From: Hirsutella rhossiliensis
Taxonomy: Eukaryota; Ascomycota; Sordariomycetes; Hypocreales; Ophiocordycipitaceae
Reading direction: 5' to 3'
DNA length: 64,000 bases
NCBI RefSeq assembly: GCF_020360975.1
Contig: NW_025408667.1
Span: forward strand, 9,176,001 to 9,240,000
Shown piece by piece: positions 25,363-37,585 of this stretch. The position numbers and the translations under genes were made by a program. The notes beneath the pieces are model-generated. The model was not told where the DNA came from. It was given only the letters and a program-made list of their open reading frames with translations, and did not search any database. Every line of letters begins with the position of its first letter. Position 1 is the first letter of the stretch.

Positions 25363-25798
25363 TAAGACTATAAGGAAATATTATATCCTTAATAATAATA
25401 TCCTTTATAAGCTTAAGATTCTATTAATAATAAAAGAGCTCGTCCTTTATAAAGGGTAGGCCTTAAAGGAAGAGATATATAAATATATCTCTTTAATTAG
25501 GTCGCTTATTTACCTAGTAATTTATACTAAGCTAGATATTATATTTATAGCTAGAACGCTAGATTAATATAATTATAACCCTAGGCTATACTATAAATAT
25601 AAAGTATATAAGTGCCTAGCTTACCTTAATTATATAAGAGACTAATATATATACTTTATAGCGATAAACTTAAGAAGGCGGCTAATATATATATCTAACT
25701 CCTTATACGCTAATAACTTAAAAACTAAGAAGTCCTTATAAGGATATATATTCTTATTTTTTAGTAGGCTAATTAACTAAAATGCTATTAAGTAAGCT
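25363..25798 (+). pseudogene. Copia K RT C-terminus/RNase H, first part
   Basis: The frame reads SLIRSLIYLVIYTKLDIIF (about 25490-25545), then YKCLAYLNYIRD, ANNLKTKKSLQGYI and NQNAIKQAT. These are the blocks of a copia RT end and RNase H (consensus YLxxxTRPDI; DRKSxxGY; KQATVxxSSTEAE). The frame stops at the target site of element D (25799-25803) and continues at 41658. K is the base layer of the 25-50 kb stack. It is heavily RIP-mutated. Confidence 0.8.
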
Positions 25799-25803
25799 AC
25801 TAT

Positions 25804-26289
25804 TATTATAAAGTATAGCTTAATTTCGTAGTTCTTAGAGATATCCTTTAATAAGAAGGACTAAGAAAGCTAAAAATACTTAGTATAAAAGAAGGAAGAA
25901 GGAGCTAAAAAGAGGTATAGAAAGGAGGGTAGGAGTATAAAAGGAAGTAAAAGTAGCGATAGCTTCTTATAGAGGTAGTAGGAGATAAGATAGATAAACC
26001 GGTAACGGCTAAAAAGAAAGGGAAAAACTAGTAAAAAGCTTAGTAGTTAAAAGGATATTAATAGGTTCTTTAAGTAAGATCTTCTTTATTAATTAAGATA
26101 TTAAATAAGTATAAAGAGGGGCGTTAAATAAAGGAAAGAAAGATAATTAAGGTAATATAATAATTACTCCCTTACTATAATTACTACCCTTATAAGAATT
26201 AAATATTTCTGCCCTACCTATCTAACCTCTTACTTTTAATTTTACCTTTATATATTTTATATATACTTCTTATATCTCTCTTTATAAGA
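25804..26289 (+). repeat. 5' LTR of copia D
   Basis: 486 bp, starting tattataaagtatagctt, where family members read tatcgcgaagcgtggcct; all differences there are transitions of the RIP type. It is followed by a RIP-altered primer-binding site (gttattagcttagg). Confidence 0.88.
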
Positions 26290-26399
26290 GTTATTAGCTT
26301 AGGAGGAATAAAATACCTATACCTTCCGGCTACTATAAAAAGCACCTTTCTTATAAACTTCGTAGCTTCCTTTTACCCCTTTTACTAGAAAAGCTAATT

Positions 26400-29300
26400 T
26401 TTAACTAACTTTTCTACCCTTCCCTTATAACGATATCGAAAAACGACTTTTCTACTATCCTTATAGTCTATATAACGATTCTTATAAAGCCCTAAGATTA
26501 AGATAAGTAGGTAAAGGAGCTATAGGCTCGTATAGATAGAACTATCTATAATTTAGTTATCTTTAATAAGTAAGACCCTTTTAAGCCCCTTCTTTAACCT
26601 AGAGTAATAGAATTTATAGAGGGAGCTTCCCTCTTTTCTAAGCTAACCTCTATATAGTAGAGAGCTTTTTCTACTACCTTAGGTAACTATAAGAGTTATT
26701 ATAAGGAATACCTTTATAAGATAAAGCTATTAACTACTACTTATATAATAATAATAAAATCTATTAGTACTATAAAGCTAATCTCTCTTTAAGAAAAAGA
26801 AACTCTTAAGGAGTAGCTTTTAAAGCTCGAGACCTTAATAGCTCCCTTAAAGGGCTATATAACTAACCGTATTAAGAAGACCTATATAGCCTACTTAGGA
26901 GCCTTTTCTACTAGGAACTTACTAGTTTCTTTATAGCTAGCTAAGTAAGAAGAAATCCTTAAAAAAGCTAACTAATACTTCTTAATAAAAGCTCTTTCTA
27001 GCTAGTAGCTATAGGATATATCTCTATTAATAAAGCTTATTAGTAATAGGTACTTAACTATCTTTTAAGAAGCTAGCTAGGGACTAAATAAAGAGGCTAC
27101 TAAAGTATAATAATAAGTAGTTTTATTCTTTTATAGCTAGTACTCGACCTAGATAGCTCGACCTACTACCCTTATAGCCGCTATAGCCCTTATTACTATA
27201 GCCCTTACTACTACTATAGCTAGTGCCCCTTTAGCTCTTCCTCCCTTAAGAGCCTTAATACCGTTTTTAATAGCTGCCTTAGTCCCGGCCCTAGCTCCGC
27301 CTTCTACTCTAGCCCCGGTCCCGTTAGTTAGACCGGCCTAACTAGTCCCTTAATAAACCTTTTAGTCCGTTAGTTAAAAAATTAAAGAACTAGTCGAAAT
27401 CGAACCTCTTTATTAAAATTAATAATAAGGGGTAAAAAGGGGGGGTTTTTAAGTAGACCTTTTAGACCGGGATAAGGATTCCTTAAAGAAATAAATAAGG
27501 AGGAGTCGACCTACCTACTAAGTATATAAAAAGCCCTATTAGCTAAAAGACTACTAGTAGGTCTTCGAGGAAAACTAAATTAAAGGAGTTAACCCTTTAA
27601 AGAGGCTATAAGAAATAGTATAATAGTCTTTTAAGGAGGACTCCTTATTATAAAAGAAGATAGATAAGATTTAGGTTACTATAAAATAGTAACTAACGCC
27701 GCTACTCTTATTTAAGCTATAAATTTAAGGAAAAATCGTTAGTATAGTAAATCTAGGCTTTATCTTCCTTATAAATTAATTAGGCTAAGATTAACCGTTA
27801 GAGCCCTCCGATTATCTCCTATAAAAATTAGCTATTTATAACTCTAGTACTTTCCTTAATATTTATAATATACTCTTATAATTCTAGTCCTTTAAGAAGG
27901 TATAGAGGGAATACCTTATTGATAGGGAATTAACTATATAGAAAAAGGGATATAGAAGGGTAAGTTTTACGATAAAACTACTTAATAGGTCTATATAAAT
28001 TCTTCGACGAAAAAGGGTAGCTTTTTACCTTTAATTTTTAATAAGCTTAATTTCCTTTCGCTTTCTTTAAGAGGAAGGAATCTTCTAGGATATAACGTTT
28101 AAGTATATAAGGCTAGTTTAAAAGAATTAAACTATTAAGCTTATCGAGGAAAAATTCGGTTAATTTATTCTTAAATTCCGACCTATTCTTAAGAAGGAAT
28201 CTCTTAAGAAGTTAGCTTTCCTTACTAAGAGGGTAGGTTCTAAGGACCCTCTTTTAGTAGCCTAAAAAGACGGTCTTCTTTAGCACGCATGACTTAGTTA
28301 CCTAGGCCCCTTAGCTTTATATAAGCTAGGCTAATAATAAGGCGTATAAATAAAGGGCCTAAAGACTATTAAATATAAATACTATAGCTAAGGAAAGACT
28401 AAGAGACGAATTTCTAGACGAACCCCTTTATAGCTAGACTAGCTATATAAGGAAATTTAAGTTAACTAAACTAACGTTTCTAAGGATTAAGAAAGCTTTA
28501 TTAAGGTAATGTTTTTTATAGACGCCTTTTTATAAATAGTTTTCCCTTATTTCTTATAGACCTACCTAAGTAAGTATAACTAGTTTACTTTTAAGGACTT
28601 CGTTAACTAAATAAAATCCTACTTTAGCTATAAGTTAAAAAGGATATAGTTTAATAGAGAGCTATTTATAAAGGATATCTTAAATTAGCTTTAAAAAAGG
28701 GGTATTTTACCCTTTTTATAAGTACTAAATACCTAGGCTTAGAATAAAGGAGTAAAAAGATTAAGGGGTACTATAATAAAAAGGGCCTATATAATAAGAC
28801 TTACTATAAGACTTCCTTATAACCTTTAAAGGGAAGTTATTAAGACCGCTTATTACTTTTAGAACTAGACCCTAAGGGACCTTAGGGGCTTAAGGGACTA
28901 TAGGGACTTAGTTAAGACCGCTTATTACCTTTAGAACTAAACCCTAAGGGACCCTAGGGGCCTAAGGGACTATAGGGACCTAGAGACCCTTTTTAAGACC
29001 TAAGGAATAAACTAGAAATCTCCTCTTAAGCTCTTTATAAAGAGGAGGGCCTTACTAGCTTACCTTTATACTTATAGCTATAAAGTATACGCTATAACTA
29101 TTAATATATAGCTAAAAAGGAAGAAGAAAAGAAAGATTAATCTTAGAGCTTTTATTAGTTACCTTATTAGCTATAACTCTATAAATATCTTCTAGATCTA
29201 GATTCCTTTTTTTTAAAAGGTTATTTTAACTAAGGATATAATTTTTAATAAATCTAGCTTCTTTAATAGAAAGAGGGATTAATAGCCCCTCTTACTCTTA
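26400..29300 (+). pseudogene. gag, protease and integrase relic of copia D
   Basis: This is colinear with 19190-22010 of element A: gag (about 26400-27540), protease region near 27840, integrase about 28280-29280. It has many more stops than A. The frame is cut at 29300 by element C and resumes at 38160. Confidence 0.8.
28840..28983 (+). repeat. 72-bp tandem duplication in D integrase
   Basis: The block starting ttaagaccgcttatta occurs at 28840 and again at 28912; A, J and L have one copy. The unit is 24 codons, so it keeps frame. Copies differ by C/T and G/A changes, showing RIP after duplication. Confidence 0.8.
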
Positions 29301-29305
29301 TAATA

Positions 29306-29482
29306 TATAAGGGCTTTTACCCTATATAGGCCTAGACTAAGGTCTAGGCTAAGTCTATATATAAGCGGCCTCCGCGCCTATATAAGCTAGGCCTATACTT
29401 CTCTTCCTTTTTCCCTTTATAGATTATTAACCTTCTTTTAATAGACCGTACCTAAGCCTATACCTTTACCTACTTTATAATA
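29306..29482 (+). repeat. 5' LTR of element C
   Basis: It starts tataagggctttt and ends actttataata. It has the same 177 bp length as the 3' LTR. The following gtataatctacc is in the primer-binding position and resembles the gtataagc after the B LTR. Confidence 0.85.
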
Positions 29483-29699
29483 GTATAATCTACCTTTTAT
29501 TTTACCCTCTCTATATCCCTATATATAGAATAGCTATTTTTAGCTACCTTTAAAGCTAACGTTTAATTACCTAGTTTAGTTGAACCGCCCGCGCTAGTAT
29601 ATATATACGCGAAATATCTATACTCCTATAGTTATAAAATTAAAGCGAATATAATACTTAGTTCGCCTAGGTAATTAAGAGCCTCTTATAATAGTAGGG

Positions 29700-30604
29700 C
29701 TCCGTATAACTAAGAGCGGTACTACTATACTTTAGTAAGTTTAATAGCTCCTTCGCGGAGCTCGAGCTATAGCTACTTTATATAAAGGCGAAGCTCTATA
29801 TTAATAGCAATATAATAAGGGATATTCGCGCCTAATTCGACTATCTTTACGCGAGCCTATCCTTATACCTATAAAGGTATCTCTTACTATTTACGTATAC
29901 TAGTATAAATAGACTAGCCGACCTCTTTATAAAGCTCTATACTAATTACGGCGAACCTAATATAGCTAAGTTAGTAGGCTAAGAGCTTATAACGCTCCGT
30001 TAAAAGCGGAGTAAAGCTATTCCGGCCTACCTTATATAGTTTAAAGAGGTACTTTATTAAGTAACCGTATATAGCTAGCCTAACGCAGTAAAGTATAATT
30101 ACCCTATTATAAGCTTAAATATAAATTAGTATACCTATTTAAGTAGAAGGTCTATATTACTAGAAATATATACCGATCTTATTTACTTTTTTCGCGAGCT
30201 TAGTAATAATAAGTTTCTTTTTTCGTCTTCTTCTATAGTATAAGAAGAGGATAACGCTAGTAATATTATAGATATCTCTATCTCTACTTTAAGGACTAAG
30301 GATAGAAAGAGGTAGCGATAGGAGGGTCGCTATATAGGCTATAGTAGTAAATCCTATTAGTTTTTAAAGTGCCCGCGCTAGGAGGCGCGGGTAAACGTAC
30401 TCTAAGTAGTAAAGGGGCGTATACGCTAGGACGGAAAGGAGGTTAGGTTCAACGATAGCGACTCTAGTAATAAATAATTTTAGTAACGCCTCTATAAGCT
30501 TTATCTATATCCCCTCGCGTATAGTAGTAGCTACTATATAGATAGGACGTATGCCTATAGCGACCGAAAGGGCGGCTAAGATATAGGAAGGCCGCTAATA
30601 TAAT
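29700..30604 (+). pseudogene. gag-like relic of element C with zinc knuckle
   Basis: The frame includes ADLFIKLY, AKLVGQELITLR and NNKFLF blocks. At about 30328-30372 a CCHC knuckle remains in which two Cys and the His read Tyr and only the last Cys survives (RYIGYSSKSY...LKCP). The arrangement is like copia-type gag. The frame runs to the B insertion at 30605-30609. No protease motif is present on either side of B. Confidence 0.65.
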
Positions 30605-30609
30605 ATAAC

Positions 30610-30795
30610 TATAAGAGTCTTTAACTATTATAGGTTATAGGCTTAGGCTACGGCCTAAGCCGTATAGTTACGTATAGAGGGCCGGATCCCGCACGTATAT
30701 ATACGGGCTAGCCGCGTATAGGAGAGCTCTATATAGCTTATTAATATTATCCTACGGACGGCACCTACGCGCACGCCTCTGCCTACTCCGTGATA
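30610..30795 (+). repeat. 5' LTR of gypsy B
   Basis: It starts tataagagtcttt and ends ctactccgtgata. The following gtataagctatt is the primer-binding position. It differs from the 3' LTR at a small number of C/T or G/A sites that I could see. Confidence 0.9.
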
Positions 30796-31079
30796 GTATA
30801 AGCTATTAATTAATAGATCTAATAGATGTCTCTCCGGAGAGGGCGCCTCCCCCTCGAGGAAGTACTCTACCCCTCCCCGGACGGATAGGAAGTATCGCAG
30901 CTATCCTAGAAGCGATTAGAAGCGCGATGGCTAGCGAGAAGGACGAGGTTCTCGCTATACTAGGGGAGCCGTCTACGAGACCGGCTTTAACCCCTACGGC
31001 CTCCGCAACGCCGGTTACGGCGGCGATACCACCGACGAGGAAGCCGCTCCCTTAGCCGACTTAGGATAGCAAGCCGGAG

Positions 31080-31860
31080 TCCTTTTACTTCTTCCTTAGC
31101 CGGCTATAGATAAAGTTTACGACTAACGAGAAATAGGGCCTAAATAGCTATCGCGATATAGCGTGGTATTCGCTCCTCTATACGCTACCGGAGCCCTAGA
31201 TACGGCGGATCTCTAGATTCTAGGATAAGGGCGGCCCTAGGGGTAGACGCGACCTATAAGACTTCTTTTAATACCTTATATATACGTTCGGCAACGTATA
31301 GGAGCGGGAGAAGGCGTAAGATAGGCTATAGACCCTTAAGTAAAGAGACGGATAAACCTTTAGCGAATTCCTTCCCGATTTTAAAGAGACGCTCTTATAG
31401 GCAGCGGAGACTATAGTATAGGAAGATAGCGCGAAGCTTATATAGCTACGGAATTCGATTACGCCGGCCCTACGGGAGCTGCTTATCCCCGTAATTATGC
31501 CTACTAACTACGGCGAGTATATAAGCCGGTTAATAAAGGTAGCTTAGGGCTACGAGCAGACGCCGCGTTTCTAGAAGCTCTATAAGCGCACGCCGTATAG
31601 CGGCGACGGGATTACCGCCCCTCCGTAAGATAAATAACCGGCTATCGATATAGACGGGGATACCCTAATATCGGCTACCCGTATAGACCAGGCTAGACGT
31701 AGTAAGAAGACGCCGTCGACTACCCCCTATACCGCCCCGTACTCTAAGTAGCGGGCGAAGTAGGTAACGAGCGAGGAAATCGGGAAGAGGAAGGCTAACG
31801 GCCGCTGCCTATATTACGGAGCATCTACGTACTTTATATTAAAATGCCCCTTCCTTTTAG
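31080..31860 (+). pseudogene. gag relic of gypsy B
   Basis: A nearly continuous frame with few TAG/TAA codons reads FYFFLSRLQIKF, FLPDFKETLL, LRNSITPALRELLI and EYISRLIKVAQGY. These are blocks typical of fungal gypsy capsid. A CCHC zinc knuckle sits at about 31802-31852 as CLYYGASTYFILKC, with one Cys and the His turned into Tyr. It is the least damaged gag in the window. Confidence 0.78.
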
Positions 31861-32069
31861 CTAAGCGGCCTATAGCGGTTTAAGTAGCGAAGATAGAACC
31901 GCTCCTTGCCTTAGACGATAAGGAGGACTCCGCCCCCCTAGGCCCGGAGGAAAAAGAGTAGCCGGAGTAAAGACGGGCTCTAGAGCCCTAATTACTAGCA
32001 CTAGTAAAGGAGAAGGAAGAATTATCCGCTTATATAAAAGAGGAGCCTACTTTAATATAGGTTATAATT

Positions 32070-33860
32070 AATAACTCCTTGCCTATTACCGCCCTTATAG
32101 ATAAGGGCTGCTAGTACTACGCCGTAGTTAATAAGGCGCTTACGCGAGAGATATAAGTACTAGTAGAAAAGATCGCCCTAAAGCGAGTAAAGGGCGCCTT
32201 AGGCGCGATAGAGGGTACGGTAATTAGGGGTATTATATAGCTAGCTATAGAGGTCGACGGTTACTATAAGCTTATCGTAGCCTATATAATCCCTTAACTA
32301 AAGTTTCCCTTAATCCTTAGGAAACCTTAGTTATTATATATAGAGTTATACTTAGTTCTATACTAAAGGAAGCTATAGTTTAGGCCTACGTAATAGTAGG
32401 TCCGCTACGACGATAGTTCTATAAGCGTAGGACTAGGCGTACGAGCTTTATACTTAGTATAAGAAGTCCTTACCTCTATCTTTATAGGAACTATACGATG
32501 GGTAGAGCGGGGGTAAGGCCGGGCAGCGGCTAACGTAGCGGTCTATATAGTTAGCCTAGCGGATATCGATAAGGCCCTCTAGATAAAGAAGCTAAAGTCG
32601 CCCTTTAAGCTACGGTAATAGATACCGGAGCGCTTTTACGACCTCCTACCGCTATTTAAGTCCTAGGAAGCGGATAAGCTTAACTTATATAAGCTAGGGG
32701 TAGACTATAGGATTATACTCCGCACCGATAAGAAGGGGCAAGAACTACCCGCACCGTTCGGACCGCTATATAGTATATTATACGCGGAGCTGCTAGTGCT
32801 AAAGAAGACGCTAAGGGACCTCTTAGATAAGGGTTTTATTTAAGTAAGTAGCTCCGAAGTAAGAGCGCCGGTCCTATTCGTGCGTAAACTAAGGGGCGGG
32901 ATATAGTTCTATTACGACTATAGGGCCCTAAACGTAATTACGAGGCCGGACCGCTACCCCTTGCCCTTAATCTCGGATACGCTTTATAACCTTTCGAAGG
33001 CAAAGTAGTTTATAAAGCTAGATATAAAATAGGCGTTCTATAAGGTATAGATCTTAAAGGGTAATAAGTAGAAGACAGCGTTCTATATACGCTACGGCTT
33101 ATTTAAGTAGCTTATAACGCCCTTCGGCCTCTTAAGAGCGCCCGCTACCTTCTAGCGTTATATTAATAACGTGCTTTAGGACTTCCTCGATAAGTTCGCC
33201 TCTATATACGTAGATAATATCCTTATCTATATAAGCGGCTCCTACGAGGACTATATATAGAAAGTACGGAGGGTCCTAGAGCGCCTCTAACTTTATAGGC
33301 TTTACCTCGACCTAGATAAGTGCGAATTCGGGGTTAAGAGGGTTAAGTACCTAGGCTTTATTATCTACGTAGGCGTAGGTATATAGGCGGACCCTATAAA
33401 GATCTAGGCGATTCGGGACTAGGCTGCCCTAACTATATAGATAGGCGTACGGAGCTTCCTTAGGTTTACGAACTATTATAGGATGTTTATTAAGGGCTTC
33501 TCCTATATTATAATGCCCTTAAACGAGATTACCGGGAAGCGGACCGCCTTTCGCTAAGGGCCTATATAGGAAGGAGCGTTCCGTACGCTTAAGGACCTAT
33601 TCTCTTAAGCCCCGGTGCTACTTTAGTAGGACTTCGACCGGTCTACGTTAGTCGAAGCGGACTATAGCAGCTAGGCACTTAGAGGAACGCTCTTTTAAGA
33701 GGTAGATAAGCGGAAGTAACTAGTAGCGTTCTACTCCCGTAAGCTAACCCTAGTAGAGCGGAATTACGCTATTTATAATAAAGAGATACTAGCGATTATT
33801 AGCTACCTTAAGTAATAGTAAGCGGAGCTCCGGAGCTATAAGAGCTTCGAGGTTCTTATA
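32070..33860 (+). pseudogene. Protease, RT and RNase H relic of gypsy B
   Basis: The protease reads ITALIDKGC near 32085-32112, where ALIDSGC is expected; the catalytic Asp remains. RT blocks are APVLFVRKLRGG (32858-32900), YDYRALN, KLDIK and FGLLRAPATF, then IYVDNILIY at about 33203-33230 with one catalytic Asp changed to Asn. VKYLGFII, FLRFTNYY and the RNase H start (DFDRSTLVEADYSS, then FYSRKLTLVERNYAIYNKE) follow. Stops sit at Trp/Gln codons. Confidence 0.88.
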
Positions 33861-34479
33861 GACTATAGGAACCTTAAGTACTTTATAACTTACTAGTACC
33901 TCTCGGAGCGGTAAGCCCGCTAGGCAGAGTATCTCTTATACTTTAACTTCTCGATTAAGTACCGCCCTAGGCGGGACTCCGCGGTCCTAGACGCGCTTTC
34001 TTAGAGGGATTAGGACCGGCCGACGGGAGCGGATATCGAGGCCCGGGATCTATAGCTTATCCTATAGGAAGTACTACGGACTTATATAGGAGCTTCCCTA
34101 GTAGAGGAAGACGCGGTGCTAGCGAATAAGCTTCCCCCCGCGCCCTTACCTCGGTTTAGCGAGGAGGGATAGACCGGCCTAGGGGCGCGCACGGCGAGAG
34201 TATTCTAAGATAAGGCCCTTTAACGATTATAGGATAGGATAGCGGCTCTAGACTATACCTATAAGGGCGTGCGCCGCGCCGTTAAGTCCGGCGCTCGACG
34301 CTTAGATCCGAAGCTAAAGCTAAAGGTATAGGTAGCCGACTACTATATCGACCTACGGGGGTATCTACGCTAGCGGGGGAGACTATAGGTACCGGGCGCA
34401 CCGTATACTATAAAAGCTAAGGAGAAGGAGGGACCGCTAGAGCTAAATAAACGGAACGAGCTCTAAGGGAGGCTGGTCT

Positions 34480-35260
34480 AACTTATCTATAACTCTAGCG
34501 TCGTAGGTTACCTAGGCAGATAGGGTATAGTAGTAGGCCTTACGAGGGACTTTTACTAGCCCCTCTTATAGTACTACGTTCGTCGCTTCCTCTATAACTA
34601 CGATATCTATAGCCGTACGAAGATTTAAAAGGCGTAGCTTAAGGGGCTACTTAAGTAGCTTTTAGTACCCGACCGGTTCTATATATATATATAGATAGAC
34701 TTTATAATAGACCTCCTACTTATAAAGGGCGGCAACCGCTATATATAGGTAATTAAGGACTAACTTAGTAAGTCTATAGTATTAGAGCCGATGCCGTTTA
34801 TAGATATAGAGTCCTATATAGAGCGCTTCCTATAGTGCTAGGCCCGCTCGTATAGCTAGCTAGCCTCTATTATAAGCGATAGGGGATCGAATTAAACTAG
34901 CCGCTTTTAGTAGCACCTATACTAGCTACTTTAGATTATATAGCTACTTAGCACGGCATATTACCTATAGACCGACGGAGGGCCTAAGAGGGTTAACTAG
35001 GAGGCGTAGGCTTACCTATAGGCTATCGTAGCCCGCAACTAAGTAGACTAAGACCGGTAGCTCCCCGCGGCCTAACTTACGTTAAATAGTAAACTATATA
35101 CCTTTATTAAGATAGCCCCTTTCTTTATAACGTATAGCTTTAAACTACCCTTACTAGTTCCCTTTACTATAGACGTAGTAGCGGAGTAGTATAGTAATTC
35201 GTTACTAGAGGGCCGCGCCTCCGCGTTTATATAAAAGCTATAGAAGACTATAGATTATTA
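34480..35260 (+). pseudogene. Integrase relic of gypsy B
   Basis: A zinc region (FYQPLL..YYVRRF...YDIYSRTKI, Cys and His replaced by Tyr) precedes the catalytic core IDFIIDLL, IISDRGSN and TDGGPKRVN. The DRGS and TDG blocks are hallmarks of Ty3/gypsy integrase, which inserts the cDNA. It is broken by TAG/TAA stops. Confidence 0.82.
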
Positions 35261-35619
35261 CTAATCCGCGATAGCCGCCGCGGCGTAAGATTAAGAGCGG
35301 CACGCTAATAAGACTAGGGCCCTAGTAAATAGGTTCGCGGTAGGAGATAAGGTATAGCTAGACCTCCGTAACTATAGGTCGGTATAACTAAAGAAGAAGC
35401 TTAACTAGCTATACGTAAAGTTTATAGTACGGAGGGTTATTAGCCTATAGGTTATAGAGCTCGATAGTCTCTTAATAGGGGTCTATAATAAGATTAACGT
35501 AGACCTCCTTTATAGAGCCTCCTTTAACCCGCTGCCTAGATAAGAAGCAGCGGACGCTTAACCGCCCGTAATTAAGGTAGAGGGAGAGGACGAGTTTAAG
35601 GTCGAAGAGATATAAGCCG

Positions 35620-35750
35620 CGTGCTAGAAAAAGGTCGGTAAGGGGAAACGCTAGGAGGTCCTCGTTAAGTAGCGCGGGTATCTTAACCTTATATAGGAAC
35701 CTATATATAAGTTTATAGGAACTATAGCCCTCGATAAGTTTAAAGCCTTA
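35620..35750 (+). pseudogene. Chromodomain relic of gypsy B
   Basis: The frame reads EVLVK-stop-RGYLNLI-stop-EPIYKF, then DKFKALFG. With Trp at the two stops this is the chromodomain signature VKWRGY...TWEP. In chromoviruses it recognises heterochromatic histone marks, which fits repeated insertion into this repeat-dense stretch. Confidence 0.75.
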
Positions 35751-35879
35751 TTCGGAATAGTAGATAAGAACGATAGACTAGCGGACTACCGATAGTAGCC
35801 TAGGCTAAGACTATAAAGTAGGTAAAGTAAAGTAGGCAGTTACGATAACGCGAGCGTAATTATATAAGCGGAGATAAAA

Positions 35880-36957
35880 ATAGCGTTTATTTCGGGGCAG
35901 AGCCCCTAGACTACCTAGACCTACTCCTTATCCTTATCGTCGTCCTTATCCTTATCCTTATCGTCCTCCTCTACCTTATTAGCGGCGGCGGCGCTCTCTA
36001 GGGCGCTTAGGCGGCCCTCTAGGCCCGCGAGCTAGTCGGCGGCAGCGGCGGCTCCGGGGGCTCCGGGGGCGGCGGGGGCCCGGCTAGTAGCAGCGGCGGG
36101 GGCGGCGGCGGGCACGGCTAAGGGGACCGCTAATAGGGCGACGGAGGTAGTGTCCCTAGTACTAGGAGAGTTAGCAGCGGAAGTAGAAGAGCTAGATAAG
36201 AGGAACTTACTTAGGGACGAGGCCCTAGCGCTTAAGGGCGCGGAGATTATAGTAGGCGGCGGCGGCGGCGGTAAGGCGCTTCTTAGTAGCCCCCTATGCC
36301 TACCCGTGCGCGCCGGCCTTCTAAGCTAACGCCGCAACGAGTAGGACGGGAGGCGCCGCCTTATAGGCGCGGCCGGCACGCGCGCACTAGTAATAACTGC
36401 CGCTATAGCGGCGCCCGACTTAGTCGGCGTAGGGGAGCTCCTACGACGCGCACCGTATATAGGGGGCCGCGCGGGCGGCTCCGGCCTATACTTAGCGTTT
36501 ATACTTTAAGAAGTTAGCGGAAAATGGCCACTACGCTCGCTAAGTAGCGGACTTATAGGGGTGGCAGTAGCGGAGGCGGGGGCAGAGGGGCCGGGCGTCA
36601 CGGCCGGCGGCGGGGACGGCGTCGTTACCCGGAAGGGCGACGTAAGGGCGGCCAGCGCAGCAGAGGCAGAGGCGGCGGCGGTGGGCGCGGTCGCGGGGGC
36701 GCGGGCAGGAGCGGGGGCGCGGGTAGGAGCAGCGGCAGCGGCGGAGCCGTCGTCGGCCGTGCTTAGTATAGCGTCGACGAACGACTCCGTACGCTCCGAG
36801 AAGGAGGAAGCGGGGGAGGGGGAGGCAGATATATCTATCGCGGAAGTTAGTATTATAGATTACGGCCTCCCGCTCTATAGGGCAGAGAACTTACTAGTTA
36901 AAGTTATTATTATTAGGGCTATTATTGCTACTATAGCTATTACTACGAGCATACGTT
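35880..36957 (-). pseudogene. Long antisense frame of gypsy B, Pro/Ala/Ser-rich with acidic tail
   Basis: One minus-strand frame runs about 350 codons from near 36957 to 35880 with only about nine TAA/TAG codons and no indel. The product has Ala/Pro/Ser-rich segments, a run of six Pro, then LAGLEGRLSALES (a short heptad-like helix) and an acidic Lys/Asp tail (EEDDKDKDKDDDKDKE). Two shorter plus-strand open frames (36296-36517 and 36561-36959) overlap it and look like GC-rich shadows. The position, after the chromodomain and opposite in strand, is the same as the antisense frame of the E family. Low complexity makes chance openness possible. Confidence 0.42.
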
Positions 36958-37394
36958 AATAAAGCGGCCCGTATAGCTAGGAATAAACTAACGCCCTAGG
37001 TAGAGCGGAACTTACCTATTACTACTACTACTACGGTTAAAGAAGGAGGAGAAGGAAAGGAAGGAGGAAGGGGGGGATGCCGCCTTATATACCCCTAGGT
37101 AGAGGAGGCTGCCTAAGGCCGAGGGGACGGGCAACCTAAGGCTTACGTAGGTCCGGGCCGGCCGCCAGCTACCTAAGGGCGTATATAATAGGTTGCGCCC
37201 TTATTTAAACGGCTAGCCGGCCGATAAGTATAGAGCCCGGTTCCGGCTACCCGGGCTAATAGGCGTAGGGATAATAGGGCTAGTAGGGCTAGCACGATTA
37301 ACGGAAAAGGGTAGGGTAGAGCTAGCGGCACGGGCCCTATAGTATAGAAGCCGTTAATAGGGCAACGCCGCGCCGCGCTTAAGGGAGGGCATTA

Positions 37395-37580
37395 TATAAG
37401 AGTCTTTAACTATTATAGGTTATAGGCTTAGGCTACGGCCTAAGCCGTGTAGTTACGTGTAGAGGGCCGGATCCCGTACGTATATATACGGGCTAGCCGC
37501 GTATAGGAGAGCTCTATATAGCTTATTAATATTATCCTATAGACGGCACCTACGCGTACGCCTCTACCTACTCCGTAATA
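37395..37580 (+). repeat. 3' LTR of gypsy B
   Basis: 186 bp, preceded by aagggagggc and followed by ATAAC. It matches 30610-30795. Confidence 0.9.
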
Positions 37581-37585
37581 ATAAC

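Larger units (their letters stand above)
30610..37580 (+). mobile_element. Complete Ty3/gypsy chromovirus B (6971 bp)
   Basis: Two 186-bp LTRs (30610-30795, 37395-37580) and target duplicate ATAAC (30605-30609, 37581-37585) bound it. Order: gag, zinc knuckle, protease, RT, RNase H, integrase, chromodomain, then 1.5 kb of GC-rich sequence with a long antisense frame, polypurine tract (37381-37390) and LTR. It is the innermost element of a four-layer stack (K, D, C, B) and has kept far more GC than its hosts, which fits a later insertion. Stops still break every domain. Confidence 0.92.

Noticed and set aside
36296..36517. Plus-strand open frame of 73 aa in gypsy B
   Set aside because: Arg/Pro-rich low-complexity frame overlapping the longer minus-strand frame; no motif. 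Treated as a GC-rich shadow.
36561..36959. Plus-strand open frame of 132 aa in gypsy B
   Set aside because: Gly/Ala/Val repeats from GC-rich sequence, then an AT-rich tail; the opposite frame is longer and has a more protein-like tail. Not called as a gene, though coding bias should be tested on both strands.
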